A stretch of 64,000 nt of DNA from an uncultured Mollicutes bacterium (GTDB taxonomy: Bacteria > Bacillota_I > Bacilli_A > Acholeplasmatales > JAEDCM01). The position numbers and the translations under genes were made by a program. The stretch's first letter is position 1. Each line of letters begins with the position of its first letter. The stretch lies in contig CAMVDS010000002.1 of assembly GCA_947166335.1 (NCBI GenBank), forward strand, positions 36,779 to 100,778, read 5' to 3'. The notes below the pieces were generated by a model. That model did no database searches. It worked only from the letters and a program-made list of their open reading frames with translations, and was not told the origin of the DNA. Positions 26,587-37,119 of the stretch are shown here, in pieces.

Positions 26587-27180
26587 ATGAAAATAATAGA
26601 GAAAGAAATTATAAATGAAATTATAATAGAAAAATCACGTTTTATCACCTATCTAAAAAGAGTTGATTCTATAGATGAAGCAAATGATTATATGCAAATG
26701 ATTAAGAAAAAACATTATGACGCAACACATCATTGTTTTGCCTTAATCATAGATGATATAGTTAGATCAAATGATAATGGTGAGCCTAGTGGAACAGCTG
26801 GAGTTCCTATTCTAGATGTTTTAAAAAAGAATGATATCACAAATACTATATGCATAGTTGTTAGATATTTTGGTGGTATTAAGCTTGGCGCTGGAGGATT
26901 GGTTAGAGCATATTCTTCTAGTGCATCTGAGGCCTTAAAAAAAGCTTCATTTATAACTAAGAAAACTTTTAAAAGATATAAAGTTATTATTGATTATAAA
27001 ACATATAATTCACTATTAAATTTAATAAAAGATTATATATTTGAAAGTGATTTTACACATAATATAGAATTAATTATAGATATAGATAATGAAGAAATAT
27101 TAGAAAAAATAAAAGACATTTCTCTAGGAAATGCCTTAATTACTTTTATTGATAATGTTTCTAAATTTGTTTCAATTTAA
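26587..27180 (+). CDS. yigZ: YigZ/IMPACT family protein
   Basis: 197 residues. The N-terminal UPF0029/IMPACT domain shows THHCFALIIDD, SNDNGEPSGTAGVPILDVL and the family signature VVRYFGGIKLGAGGLVRAYS, followed by a short ferredoxin-like C-terminal domain (YKVIIDYKTYNSLLNLI). The bacterial role is not firmly known; relatives bind nucleic acid or ribosome-linked factors. The start at 26587 is taken because GGTGG lies 5 nt upstream, and a longer in-frame TTG start at 26554 lies upstream of the -10 box. Monocistronic, with its own terminator. Confidence 0.92.
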   Translation: MKIIEKEIINEIIIEKSRFITYLKRVDSIDEANDYMQMIKKKHYDATHHCFALIIDDIVRSNDNGEPSGTAGVPILDVLKKNDITNTICIVVRYFGGIKLGAGGLVRAYSSSASEALKKASFITKKTFKRYKVIIDYKTYNSLLNLIKDYIFESDFTHNIELIIDIDNEEILEKIKDISLGNALITFIDNVSKFVSI

Positions 27181-27201
27181 GGCTTATTTAAGCCTTTTTT
27201 T
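27179..27201 (+). terminator. Terminator of yigZ
   Basis: Stem AAGGCTT / AAGCCTT with a 4-nt loop followed by a T run on the plus strand. The T tract reaches the stop codon of the convergent small membrane protein gene. Confidence 0.8.
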
Positions 27202-27397
27202 ATTGGAAAGTAGAAAATATAAATTCAAATGCTCTTGTAGAAAGATAGGCAAGTATTATAGAAAATAAAATATATGCTAAATATATTTCTGCAATATGAC
27301 CTTGTTTAAATTTCTTTTCTAATTCCATTGCTCTTAGGATAAAGAAGAAAATTGGTATAAAAAGTAAGAAAACAATAAGAAATATGTATTTTTCCAC
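27200..27397 (-). CDS. ywzB: Small DUF1146 (YwzB-like) membrane protein
   Basis: 65 residues with two hydrophobic helices (about 4-22 and 40-58) separated by a basic loop. Size, topology and its place directly after atpC match the DUF1146/YwzB protein of Bacilli. The start is GTG at 27397, overlapping the atpC stop (TAGTG), so it is the last gene of the ATP synthase operon. The function is unknown. Confidence 0.75.
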   Translation of the reverse strand: MEKYIFLIVFLLFIPIFFFILRAMELEKKFKQGHIAEIYLAYILFSIILAYLSTRAFEFIFSTFQ

Positions 27398-27788
27398 TAT
27401 ATTCTACCAGCCTTTGATGCTCTAATATTCTTTCTTAAATCCTGTTCTAATTTTGTATAATCAACACTTGATTGTTTGATTTGTTCAATACGTTCTGTTC
27501 TAACACGCTCTAAGCTTGCTCTTGCTTTTTCTAATGTTTCACCATTTATAGCTTCTTGAGCAAGAATAGTTGCATTATTATTGCTAAACTCTAATAGAGC
27601 ATTGATTAATACATAATAGTAATCTGTATCTTTATCTCTATTAATCTTAACATATCCGCTAGAAATTACGCTTATTACTGGAGTATGATCTTTTAAAATA
27701 GCAAATTCGCCTTCTTCATTTTTAATAACGAAATATTCTATTTCATCATCGTAAAGTACTCCTTTATGTGTAGAAATGACAATCTTCA

Positions 27789-27789
<1 letters not shown>
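27397..27789 (-). CDS. atpC: ATP synthase F1 epsilon subunit
   Basis: 130 residues: an N-terminal beta-sandwich (FAILKDHTPVISVISSG is the family signature) and a C-terminal helical hairpin (about 88-130) that can inhibit ATP hydrolysis. It forms the central stalk with gamma. The C-terminal helices are complete and basic. Start ATG overlaps the atpD stop (TAATG arrangement), showing tight coupling. Confidence 0.95.
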
Positions 27790-30041
<2,252 letters not shown>

Positions 30042-30042
<1 letters not shown>

Positions 30043-31541
30043 TATCTATTTGCCTTAAATTCCTTCATGAATTCATCCATATTTTCTGGAAGAGTTCCTT
30101 CAGTTTCAATATGCTTAATAATAGCTTTTCCAGTTTGACTAGTTTTTAAATATTTATATAATTGCTTCTCAGTCTCTTTTATATTATCAATTTCAATATC
30201 ATCTAAATATCCCTTTGTTAAGGCATATAAGATAACAACTTCTTCACTTACAGTTAAAGTTTCATGTAAATTTTGTTTTAAAACTTCTACAGTCTTTTTA
30301 CCTCTATCTAGTTTAGATTTAGTTTGGCTATCTAAGTCTGAACCAAATTGAGTAAATGCTTCAAGTTCTCTATAGCTTGCTAAATCAAGCCTTAAAGTTC
30401 CTGATACTTTCTTTATAGCTTTAGTTTGCGCAGCACCACCAACTCTTGATACAGATAGACCAGCATTTATCGCAGGTCTAACGCCTGAATAGAATAAATC
30501 AGACTCTAAGAAAATTTGTCCATCTGTAATAGAAATTACATTTGTTGGAATATATGCTGAAATATCTCCTGCTTGTGTTTCAATGATAGGAAGAGCAGTA
30601 ATACTACCTCCACCTAAATCATCATTTAATTTAGCTGCACGTTCTAGTAATCTAGAATGTAGGTAGAATACATCACCTGGATAAGCTTCTCTTCCTGGTG
30701 GTCTATGTAATAATAGAGATAACTCTCTATATGCTACAGCATGTTTAGATAAATCATCATAGACAATTAAAACATGCTTTCCATTATACATAAATTCTTC
30801 AGCCATAGATACACCTGAATAAGGCGCTAAATATTGAAGTGAACCAGGTTTAGATGCTGATGCACTAACAATAATAGAATAATCCATAGCTCCTCTTCTA
30901 TTTAATTCTTCATAAACTGAAGCAACAGTAGATTCTTTTTGACCAATAGCTACATAAATACAAATAACATTTTGATCTTTTTGATTAATAATTGTATCAA
31001 TCGCAATACTAGTTTTACCAGTTTGTCTATCACCAATTATTAATTCTCTTTGTCCTCTACCGATTGGAACTAAAGCATCAAGTACTTTTATACCTGTTTG
31101 AAGTGGTTGACATACGGATTTTCTAGCCATAACTCCACTAGCTTTTTGTTCAATTGGTCTAAACTTTGTTGCTTTTATTTCACCCTTACCATCAATAGGA
31201 TGTCCTAGTGGGTCAATAACTCTTCCTAAGAATTCTTCTCCAACAGGGATTTCAAGAATTCTACCACTACATTTAACTATATCTCCTTCTTTAATTGAAA
31301 GATAATCTCCAAATAAAATAGCTCCTACAGTGTCTTTTTCAAGGTTTAATACTAAACCATATACATCATTAGGAAGTTCTAATAATTCGCCTTGTAACGC
31401 ATTTTCTAGACCATATATTTGACAAATACCATCACCTATAGAAATAACTTTACCAGTATTTTCAAATTTAACATTATCTTTATATGCTTTTATTTGTTCT
31501 TTAATTAAAGAAGATATCTCATTAACATCAATCTTTGCCAT
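30042..31541 (-). CDS. atpA: ATP synthase F1 alpha subunit
   Basis: 499 residues. Walker A GDRQTGKT is at 170-177, with the downstream signature [17 protein letters not shown] and the alpha-specific [19 protein letters not shown]. The subunit binds non-catalytic nucleotide and alternates with beta in the F1 head. The 5' end lies 9 nt after atpH. Length and motifs are ordinary for Bacillota. Confidence 0.97.
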
Positions 31542-31550
31542 AGTACCTCC

Positions 31551-32045
31551 TTAAATATTAGCACGCATATTATTAATTCTAGATTCTAATGAATAATCAA
31601 TAGTTTCTCCTTCGCAAACTAATTTTATGCCGATAATATTTTCATCTATTAATTCATTAATCATAATTTTCTTTTTAAATGTTTTTTCTAAGAAAGATAT
31701 TATTTCTTTCTTTTCTTTTTCTTTTAAGTTAACTTTTGAATAAACATCGCAAGTAGCAATATTATTTATCTCATCATACATTTTCTTAAATTCAGAATAT
31801 ATTTCATTTAAATAAGAAAAACGATCGTTATCAATAATTACATAGATAAAGCATAAAAAATCTTTACTGAAGTTCTTAAATGATTTATCTATAATATCAT
31901 GTTTTTCTTTATAACTAATTCCAGGACTTTTCATTATTGGACTAAGAGTATCATAAAAAGAAATAAATACTTTGAATTCTTCACTGCAAGTATCTAAATT
32001 AGAATGAGTTTCTATTAAAGATTTTGCATATTCTTTTCCTATCAT
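31551..32045 (-). CDS. atpH: ATP synthase F1 delta subunit
   Basis: 164 residues, a little short for delta (about 175-185). The N-terminal helical bundle (YAKSLIETHSNLDTCSEEFK) and the C-terminal DENIIGIKLVCEGETIDYSL region fit OSCP/delta, which joins F1 to the peripheral stalk. It overlaps atpF by 4 nt (ATGA). Position between atpF and atpA is the standard order. Sequence similarity is low, as usual for delta, so the call leans on operon position. Confidence 0.9.
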   Translation of the reverse strand: MIGKEYAKSLIETHSNLDTCSEEFKVFISFYDTLSPIMKSPGISYKEKHDIIDKSFKNFSKDFLCFIYVIIDNDRFSYLNEIYSEFKKMYDEINNIATCDVYSKVNLKEKEKKEIISFLEKTFKKKIMINELIDENIIGIKLVCEGETIDYSLESRINNMRANI

Positions 32046-32614
32046 TTGCCAACTTCCTCAATGAAATCAGTAACAATTGTTTGATATTCCTTTTTATCTA
32101 TTTCATGCTTAACAATTTTTTCAGCAACTAAAAAGGCGATATCAGTAATTGCATTCTTGATATTTTCTTTTTCTTTTTCTTCTTCTCTTTTTAATTCTTC
32201 TTCCAATAAGCCCATTCTTCTTTTGGCTTCTTCTTTTGCAGAAAGAATGATTTTATCTTTTTCTTCTTTTCCTTCTAATTCTGCCTTATCAATAATTTCT
32301 CTAGCCATTTCTTTAGCTTTTGCATATTCAGCAGCTACTAAAGATTCTTTTTCTTCGGCTAAAGCCTTTAATGTTTCGGCATCCTTAATATTCTTTTCGA
32401 TGTTTTCTTGTCTTGCGTTAAGAATATTCATAATTCTTTTCCAAATGAAAATACGAACGAATATAAACAAAAGAATTGTTGCAATAATTTGCATAACTAC
32501 TTGAGTTGCTTCTCCAAGGACTGCCTCAAGAGTAAACTCATCAGTTCCGAAAATACCTAAGAAGCTAAGTCCACTAGTTATAAATGATGAAATTTTTTGT
32601 AAGACTGCTTCCAT
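32042..32614 (-). CDS. atpF: ATP synthase Fo b subunit
   Basis: 190 residues. A short N-terminal stretch is followed by one membrane helix (about 35-52), then a long, highly charged helix (60-165, rich in Glu/Lys/Ala) that forms the peripheral stalk dimer, ending in a C-terminal segment that contacts delta. The N-terminal 30 residues ahead of the helix are longer than in many b subunits. The stop is TGA, which shows that UGA terminates translation in this genome. It overlaps atpH by 4 nt. Confidence 0.95.
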   Translation of the reverse strand: MEAVLQKISSFITSGLSFLGIFGTDEFTLEAVLGEATQVVMQIIATILLFIFVRIFIWKRIMNILNARQENIEKNIKDAETLKALAEEKESLVAAEYAKAKEMAREIIDKAELEGKEEKDKIILSAKEEAKRRMGLLEEELKREEEKEKENIKNAITDIAFLVAEKIVKHEIDKKEYQTIVTDFIEEVGK

Positions 32615-32626
32615 TAATAATCACTC

Positions 32627-32905
32627 CTATGCTGCTTTAGATAATAACATGAAGGCAATGATTAAGGCATAAATACCAGTTGTTTCAGCAACTGCTTGAC
32701 CAACAATCATTGTTACTAAGATTTTTCCGAATGCTTCTGGTTGTCTACCTACTGCTTGAGTAGCATAACCTGCTGCTAAACCTTGTCCAACACCTTGTCC
32801 AAAACCTCCAATTACTGCGATACCAGCACCTAGGCAAGCTAGACCTCCTTGGAAAAAGTTATTGTAATCATAAATTAAAGCTGTTAACATTGTAATAATA
32901 TCCAT
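32627..32905 (-). CDS. atpE: ATP synthase Fo c subunit with Na+-type ligand set
   Basis: 92 residues forming two helices with the RQPE loop. The carboxylate is Glu74 in AVAETTGIY. Aligned by eye to the Ilyobacter tartaricus c subunit, the Na+ ligands Gln32, Val63, Glu65, Ser66, Thr67 and Tyr70 correspond to Gln41, Val72, Glu74, Thr75, Thr76 and Tyr79, all retained (Ser to Thr keeps the hydroxyl). Pro28 is replaced by Gln37. This supports a Na+-binding rotor ring, though coupling ion specificity also needs the a subunit and experiment. An N-terminal extension of about 9 residues is present. Confidence 0.95.
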   Translation of the reverse strand: MDIITMLTALIYDYNNFFQGGLACLGAGIAVIGGFGQGVGQGLAAGYATQAVGRQPEAFGKILVTMIVGQAVAETTGIYALIIAFMLLSKAA

Positions 32906-32922
32906 AAAATTATCCTCCTATT

Positions 32923-33636
32923 TTATTCTATAATTAATTCTTCTTCGTCTACCTTCTGTCCTATGAAGACACAAGATAATAAAGTAAATACGACTGCTTG
33001 GATTGCTCCAAAGAATATGTCAAATATCATGTGGAAGAAAGGCATAATGATTAATGCTGCCCAACCCCACGGTTGTTGTGAAATCATTCCATAAATCAGA
33101 ATTGACATAACTGCACCACTCATTATATTACCAAACAATCTTAGTGATATAGAGAATGGCATCATAAATGCTGTTAGAACATTTTCAGGTGCTAAGAATG
33201 GAATATATGGTGGTAAAGGGTCAGTATAACTCTTTAAATATTTACCAATTCCTAAACTTCGTAATCCTGTATAATGTACCATAAAGAATGTTATGATACC
33301 TAAACCTAAGGTGACATTCCAACTAGATGTTGGAGCATCTATTGCCCAAATACCCGCGGTATTAGCGACCAGTAAATAAATTACTACTGTTAAGAAATAT
33401 GGCGCATATCCTTTCCATCTTTTACCTATAGTCAATTTGCATAATGTATTAATTAATTTTACCAATTCTTCGAATATTAATTGTATCTTACTTGGCTTTT
33501 TATTAGGATCTTTTTTCTTCAAGAAATGTCCAATAATTATAGTCAAAATAATTAATATTCCAATGATAATAAGTGAATTTCTGATTTGTGGACTCCATGC
33601 GTATTTGAAAAATACATCAAAGTTAAACCAGAGCAA
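32923..33636 (-). CDS. atpB: ATP synthase Fo a subunit
   Basis: 237 residues with five or six membrane helices. The essential arginine is Arg166 in SLRLFGN, in the helix facing the c ring; the conserved PENVLTAFMMPFS precedes it. The likely start is a TTG at 33636: AAGG lies upstream, and no in-frame ATG is found near it. It follows the atpI stop with a 3-nt gap, as the upstream gene ends at 33640. Together with AtpE it forms the ion channel of the enzyme. Confidence 0.94.
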   Translation of the reverse strand: MLWFNFDVFFKYAWSPQIRNSLIIIGILIILTIIIGHFLKKKDPNKKPSKIQLIFEELVKLINTLCKLTIGKRWKGYAPYFLTVVIYLLVANTAGIWAIDAPTSSWNVTLGLGIITFFMVHYTGLRSLGIGKYLKSYTDPLPPYIPFLAPENVLTAFMMPFSISLRLFGNIMSGAVMSILIYGMISQQPWGWAALIIMPFFHMIFDIFFGAIQAVVFTLLSCVFIGQKVDEEELIIE

Positions 33637-33639
33637 TTA

Positions 33640-34026
33640 TCACACCTTCTTTCCTTTGTGGATTAAAGCATAACATACTAAAACACCCTTCACAACCATT
33701 ATACCTACTAATGTAGTCCATAAATAATTTGCACCATCTGTGAAGAACACAAAAGCAAATATTATAGCATACATTATATAACGTATAAAATAATTGATTG
33801 TCATTCTTGATTTTAGATGTTCTATTTTAGTTGTATTAACAGTATATAACATCATAGTTAAACCAAATAATCCAGCTAAAACACCTAAAACATAATCAAA
33901 GCACCACTTTCTATTAAGTATAAATAGAACAATAGCTCCAATTAGCGAGAACAACCATATAAAGGGCATTGAATGAATATGAATTTTTTCTCTTTGAACT
34001 TCTCTTTCAAATGAATTATTCTCCAT
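33640..34026 (-). CDS. atpI: ATP synthase subunit I (AtpI-like) membrane protein
   Basis: 128 residues with four hydrophobic helices (about 21-38, 42-62, 77-97 and 104-120). Membrane layout and position just ahead of atpB match subunit I, an assembly factor for the c ring and for Mg2+ supply in some species. Sequence conservation in this family is low, so position carries weight. The stop is TGA. It overlaps atpZ by 11 nt. Confidence 0.82.
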   Translation of the reverse strand: MENNSFEREVQREKIHIHSMPFIWLFSLIGAIVLFILNRKWCFDYVLGVLAGLFGLTMMLYTVNTTKIEHLKSRMTINYFIRYIMYAIIFAFVFFTDGANYLWTTLVGIMVVKGVLVCYALIHKGKKV

Positions 34027-34219
34027 TGCTTTCTCCTACTAAAATTATTAACTCTATAATAAATGCTATAACACCAATTACTGCACCAATTACTGCTAGT
34101 ATACCTTTTAAGACTCCTTCAGGATCAATTTTATAACCAATAAACCATCCTAAGACTCCAAGTATTAGTAATTGAAATATGAACTGTGTTATAAGAGCAT
34201 ATATTTTTAATTTCTTCAT
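34016..34219 (-). CDS. atpZ: AtpZ-like small membrane protein
   Basis: 67 residues with two helices: LITQFIFQLLILGVLGWFIG and a Gly/Ile/Ala-rich second helix (KGILAVIGAVIGVIAFIIEL). This is the AtpZ pattern (F0F1-ATPase subunit family), often encoded immediately before atpI. With AtpI it may form a small divalent-cation-linked complex in the membrane (family knowledge for a few species). Start overlaps the stop of nothing else; the atpI gene begins inside its 3' end. Confidence 0.78.
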   Translation of the reverse strand: MKKLKIYALITQFIFQLLILGVLGWFIGYKIDPEGVLKGILAVIGAVIGVIAFIIELIILVGESNGE

Positions 34220-34656
34220 TATTTTTCTATATCCATCATCTTATCTACTCTTCTTTGATGACGTCCGCCTTCAAATTCAGTAGTAAGCCATGTTTTTGTG
34301 ATTTCTATTGCTAAGCTAGGTTCAGTGAATTTAGCACCTAGAGCTAATACATTTGAATCATTATGTCTTCTAGTTAGACTTGCACCTTCAACATTTGATA
34401 CTAAAGCACATCTAATTGTTTTAACTTTATTAGCAACAATGCTCATACCTATACCTGTTGTGCAAATTACAATTCCCTTATCAACGATTTTGTCTCTAAC
34501 AGCTTCAGCTGCTTTACGACCAAAATCAGGATAATCGCAAGAATCTAAACTATTAGTTCCATAATCGATAACCTCATAATTATTGTCAATAAGCCATTTT
34601 TTTAAAGTTTCCTTTAAATTATAGCCGCCATGATCACATGCGATTGATATTTTCAT
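34219..34656 (-). CDS. rpiB: Ribose-5-phosphate isomerase B
   Basis: 145 residues. MKISIACDHGGYNLKE has the RpiB/LacAB signature, the catalytic Cys lies in GIVICTTGIGMSI, and the anion-binding GIGMS loop and SNVEGASLTRRHNDSNVLALG are intact. It interconverts ribose- and ribulose-5-phosphate. The ATG at 34656 is chosen with GAGGTG 6 nt upstream; an in-frame GTG three codons earlier is part of that SD. It is the first gene of the ATP synthase operon, overlapping the atpZ start; rpiB upstream of atp genes is also known in B. subtilis (ywlF near upp/glyA). Confidence 0.93.
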   Translation of the reverse strand: MKISIACDHGGYNLKETLKKWLIDNNYEVIDYGTNSLDSCDYPDFGRKAAEAVRDKIVDKGIVICTTGIGMSIVANKVKTIRCALVSNVEGASLTRRHNDSNVLALGAKFTEPSLAIEITKTWLTTEFEGGRHQRRVDKMMDIEK

Positions 34657-34674
34657 AAACAACACCTCTATTTC

Positions 34675-34680
34675 ATTATA
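34675..34680 (-). promoter_or_regulatory. Extended -10 of the rpiB-atp operon
   Basis: Minus-strand TGTTATAAT directly after the T tract of the preceding terminator, about 20 nt before the rpiB start. It is the only clear promoter seen for the whole 7.3-kb operon. Confidence 0.5.
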
Positions 34681-34720
34681 ACAAAAAAAGACTATTCTTT
34701 AAATAAAGAATAATCTTTTG
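34681..34720 (-). terminator. Terminator of the patatin-like gene
   Basis: Minus-strand stem AAGATTATTCTTT / AAAGAATAGTCTT (one mismatch) with a 4-nt loop, followed by T7. Confidence 0.75.
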
Positions 34721-34767
34721 AAAACATTTACAATACTTTTTTAAACAAAAAGAATAATAAAAAACTC

Positions 34768-35634
34768 TTATTTACTAATATTTAGGAACTTTTTTATTTC
34801 ATCTAGCCTCTTTAAAGCTTCATTTCTTCCTAAATCATATGCTTTTTGAATCTTTTTAGGATTCTTTTCTGTCTTACTTATATCTAGTTTTTTAGGTGGT
34901 CTAATAACTAAAGAGATACCTTCTTTTTCTCTTTCATCAATATCATCCATTTCCTTGTTGTATTTAATATACCTATTTAAAACTAATTCTTTTATTTTTG
35001 GCATTTTCTTTAAAAAATGTTTAAGCAACCATTTATGTTTAGTTTTTTTCTTTCTATATCCTTTTGGTCTTGTTAATATGATTATGTTTTTGTTATAACC
35101 TAAGTTTTCCATAAATTCATATGGAACTGAAACAGAAATTCCTCCATCTAAATATCCTTCATTATCTATTTCAACTACTCGTGAAACTATTGGCATAGAT
35201 GCACTTGCTCTAAGCCATAATAAATCTATTCCATCTCCTGTTGTGCACTCATGAAAAACGGCTTCACCAGTGGATACTTTAGTTGCTCCAGCATAGAATT
35301 TCATTGGGTTATTTGTAAATGTGTTAGTATCAAAAATATCTAATTTATTAGGTAATTCATTATAGCAAAAATCTACTCCAAATAAATCTCCTGTTTTTCT
35401 TAATGACCATAATGAATGATATCTTTTATCCTTACAATAATTCAAATTATATCTAAGTGGTCTACCTATTTGTTTTGATTTGTAGTTGCATCCAAGTACT
35501 GCACCAGCAGAAATACCAACAGCAGCATCAAATTCTATATTATTTTCCATTAATACATCAATTACACCACAAGTAAATATTCCTCTTAGAGCCCCACCCT
35601 CCATAATAAGGGATGTTTTTATATCCTTATCCAT
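34768..35634 (-). CDS. Patatin-like phospholipase (RssA family)
   Basis: 288 residues. The oxyanion motif GGALRG, the nucleophile elbow GISAG (Ser near 44) and the DGG of the catalytic dyad (YLDGGISVS near 172) are all present, so it should be an active serine lipid hydrolase. No signal peptide or membrane segment is visible; a basic stretch (KKKTKHKWLLKHFLKK) could bind membrane. The substrate is unknown. The ATG at 35634 has GGTGAT upstream. Monocistronic between two terminators. Confidence 0.88.
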   Translation of the reverse strand: MDKDIKTSLIMEGGALRGIFTCGVIDVLMENNIEFDAAVGISAGAVLGCNYKSKQIGRPLRYNLNYCKDKRYHSLWSLRKTGDLFGVDFCYNELPNKLDIFDTNTFTNNPMKFYAGATKVSTGEAVFHECTTGDGIDLLWLRASASMPIVSRVVEIDNEGYLDGGISVSVPYEFMENLGYNKNIIILTRPKGYRKKKTKHKWLLKHFLKKMPKIKELVLNRYIKYNKEMDDIDEREKEGISLVIRPPKKLDISKTEKNPKKIQKAYDLGRNEALKRLDEIKKFLNISK

Positions 35635-35659
35635 AATATCACCAAATAGATTATACCAT

Positions 35660-35687
35660 AAAAAAGAGCTAGAAATTAATCTAGCTC
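35660..35687 (-). terminator. Terminator of the mannitol-dehydrogenase-like gene
   Basis: Minus-strand perfect stem GAGCTAGA / TCTAGCTC with a 6-nt loop, then T6. Confidence 0.85.
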
Positions 35688-35695
35688 ATTATTTT

Positions 35696-36982
35696 TTAAA
35701 AATTCTTTTTTACTGCGCCTACAAATCCTAAAGTCTTAACATCTTCAATTGCTTGATTTAGGAATTGAGTTGCTCCGTTAACTGTATCAATTTTTACAAA
35801 GTCAGGATCAGCACCAAGATCAATGTTATCATCAATAACGAAGTAAGCAAGAATTAATAATGTACGCTTAGCAAGTTCCTTGTTTTCAAAAATAACAGGA
35901 AGTAATGCTTGTTTTAGATACTTCTTATATCTTGGACCATTATCAATTACAAAATATGGGTTTTCATATCTTTCATATAAACTATCTGCATAGAACTCTA
36001 ATTCAACATCAACTAAATCAACTGTTGGACCAGCTTCATATACAATATAATCTTTAACAAATTGTTCAACATCTTTAAATGCTTCACTAACAGTAGGTTC
36101 TTTTGTTGCGATTAAAGCAAGACGTGCTCCACCTCTAAGTCTATCAGATCTTTCGATATATGGAGTGATATCATCTGTAAATTCAATATCAGTTGCTGCT
36201 TCAGCAGGGAATACCTTATCTAGACCAAGTGATCCTTCAATAATCCATGTATAGAAATGTTCTGTTCTAATGGCAGCTAAATCTGTATAGTCCACTAAAT
36301 CAGCATTAGCAACATCTTCTTCACTTGCTTCTTCAATAATTCTATCAATTAAACATTTAGCATAAGTGTTTGAATAAATAATCCAGTTGATGTAATCGCT
36401 AGGAAGTCTACATGCCTTAGCAAGTTTTACTAGCATATCTTTAAATTCGTTAGCATCAGTAAATCCTTTATCATTTGGAATGAAGTGGAATCCTTTTGTA
36501 ATATCTCCACCAAAAACATCATATCTTTGTTTTAAGAATGAAAGTAATTTTCCAATAAATGTTTTTGGAGCTTTTAAGTTTGTATCAGTTTCATCAAAAA
36601 TAGTTTCTTCATCATGTGTATTTAAGAAAACAAATTCAATAGTGTCAAGCTTAGCTAAATCCATAAATGCTTGGAAATCTTCATATGGATTTATAATGTT
36701 AATTAATGATTCAATTACACTATTGTCTTCAAAAGATTCTCCATCAAGTAAGCCTTGACGTAAAATTGTATACATATAATCTTGTTCTTTAAGCTTTAAA
36801 GCTTGTTCTGCTTCACTTGGGTTTGATAAAACACAAATAACGCCTGAATCAAATACACCATCACCATTCATTGAGTTAACAGCTGTTAATGTTGTACCTT
36901 TAACATATCTATTTAAACCAAACTGTAAGACCTTTGCCTTTCTTTCTTCTTTTGGGTAATCGTTCTTATTAAGTCTGCTCAT
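35696..36982 (-). CDS. Mannitol dehydrogenase / tagaturonate reductase family protein, catalytic residues missing
   Basis: 428 residues. Start VLQFGLNRYVKG and the overall order of segments match the polyol dehydrogenase family that includes altronate oxidoreductase (UxaB). However, where the family has the catalytic K-x4-N-x2-H (in R-K-x-R-x-L-N-G-x-H), this protein reads ERSDRLRGGARLAL, so by eye Lys, Asn and His become Ser, Gly and Arg. The NAD-binding glycine motif is also altered (GLNRY). It may be a pseudoenzyme, or a distant homologue with another activity. The ATG at 36982 has GGAGG about 6 nt upstream; an upstream in-frame ATG (37009) lacks one. A consensus promoter lies at 37024-37052. 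Strongly expressed codon pattern and no frameshift argue against decay. Confidence 0.62.
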   Translation of the reverse strand: MSRLNKNDYPKEERKAKVLQFGLNRYVKGTTLTAVNSMNGDGVFDSGVICVLSNPSEAEQALKLKEQDYMYTILRQGLLDGESFEDNSVIESLINIINPYEDFQAFMDLAKLDTIEFVFLNTHDEETIFDETDTNLKAPKTFIGKLLSFLKQRYDVFGGDITKGFHFIPNDKGFTDANEFKDMLVKLAKACRLPSDYINWIIYSNTYAKCLIDRIIEEASEEDVANADLVDYTDLAAIRTEHFYTWIIEGSLGLDKVFPAEAATDIEFTDDITPYIERSDRLRGGARLALIATKEPTVSEAFKDVEQFVKDYIVYEAGPTVDLVDVELEFYADSLYERYENPYFVIDNGPRYKKYLKQALLPVIFENKELAKRTLLILAYFVIDDNIDLGADPDFVKIDTVNGATQFLNQAIEDVKTLGFVGAVKKNF

Positions 36983-37023
36983 ATTATTCCTCCTTCGATA
37001 TAGCACCATTTCTTTTAATAAAT

Positions 37024-37052
37024 ATTATACTTATTTTATAAGTAAAAGTCAA
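37024..37052 (-). promoter_or_regulatory. Promoter of the mannitol-dehydrogenase-like gene
   Basis: Near-consensus sigma-A promoter on the minus strand: TTGACT, 17-nt spacer, TATAAT. Confidence 0.75.
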
Positions 37053-37060
37053 TAATAATA

Positions 37061-37099
37061 AAAAGAGCACAATAATAGTATAAAACCTCATTATTGCGC
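37061..37099 (-). terminator. Terminator of the gdpP-rplI...prmC-tsaC operon
   Basis: Minus-strand stem GCGCAATAAT / ATTATTGTGC (one G-U pair) with a long loop, followed by a C and TTTTT. Confidence 0.75.
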
Positions 37100-37119
37100 A
37101 ATTTTCCTTTTAAAAACTA

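Noticed and set aside
34675..34720. Second promoter or riboswitch ahead of the atp operon
   Set aside because: Only a terminator of the preceding gene and one -10 are visible; the distance to the start is too short for a riboswitch.
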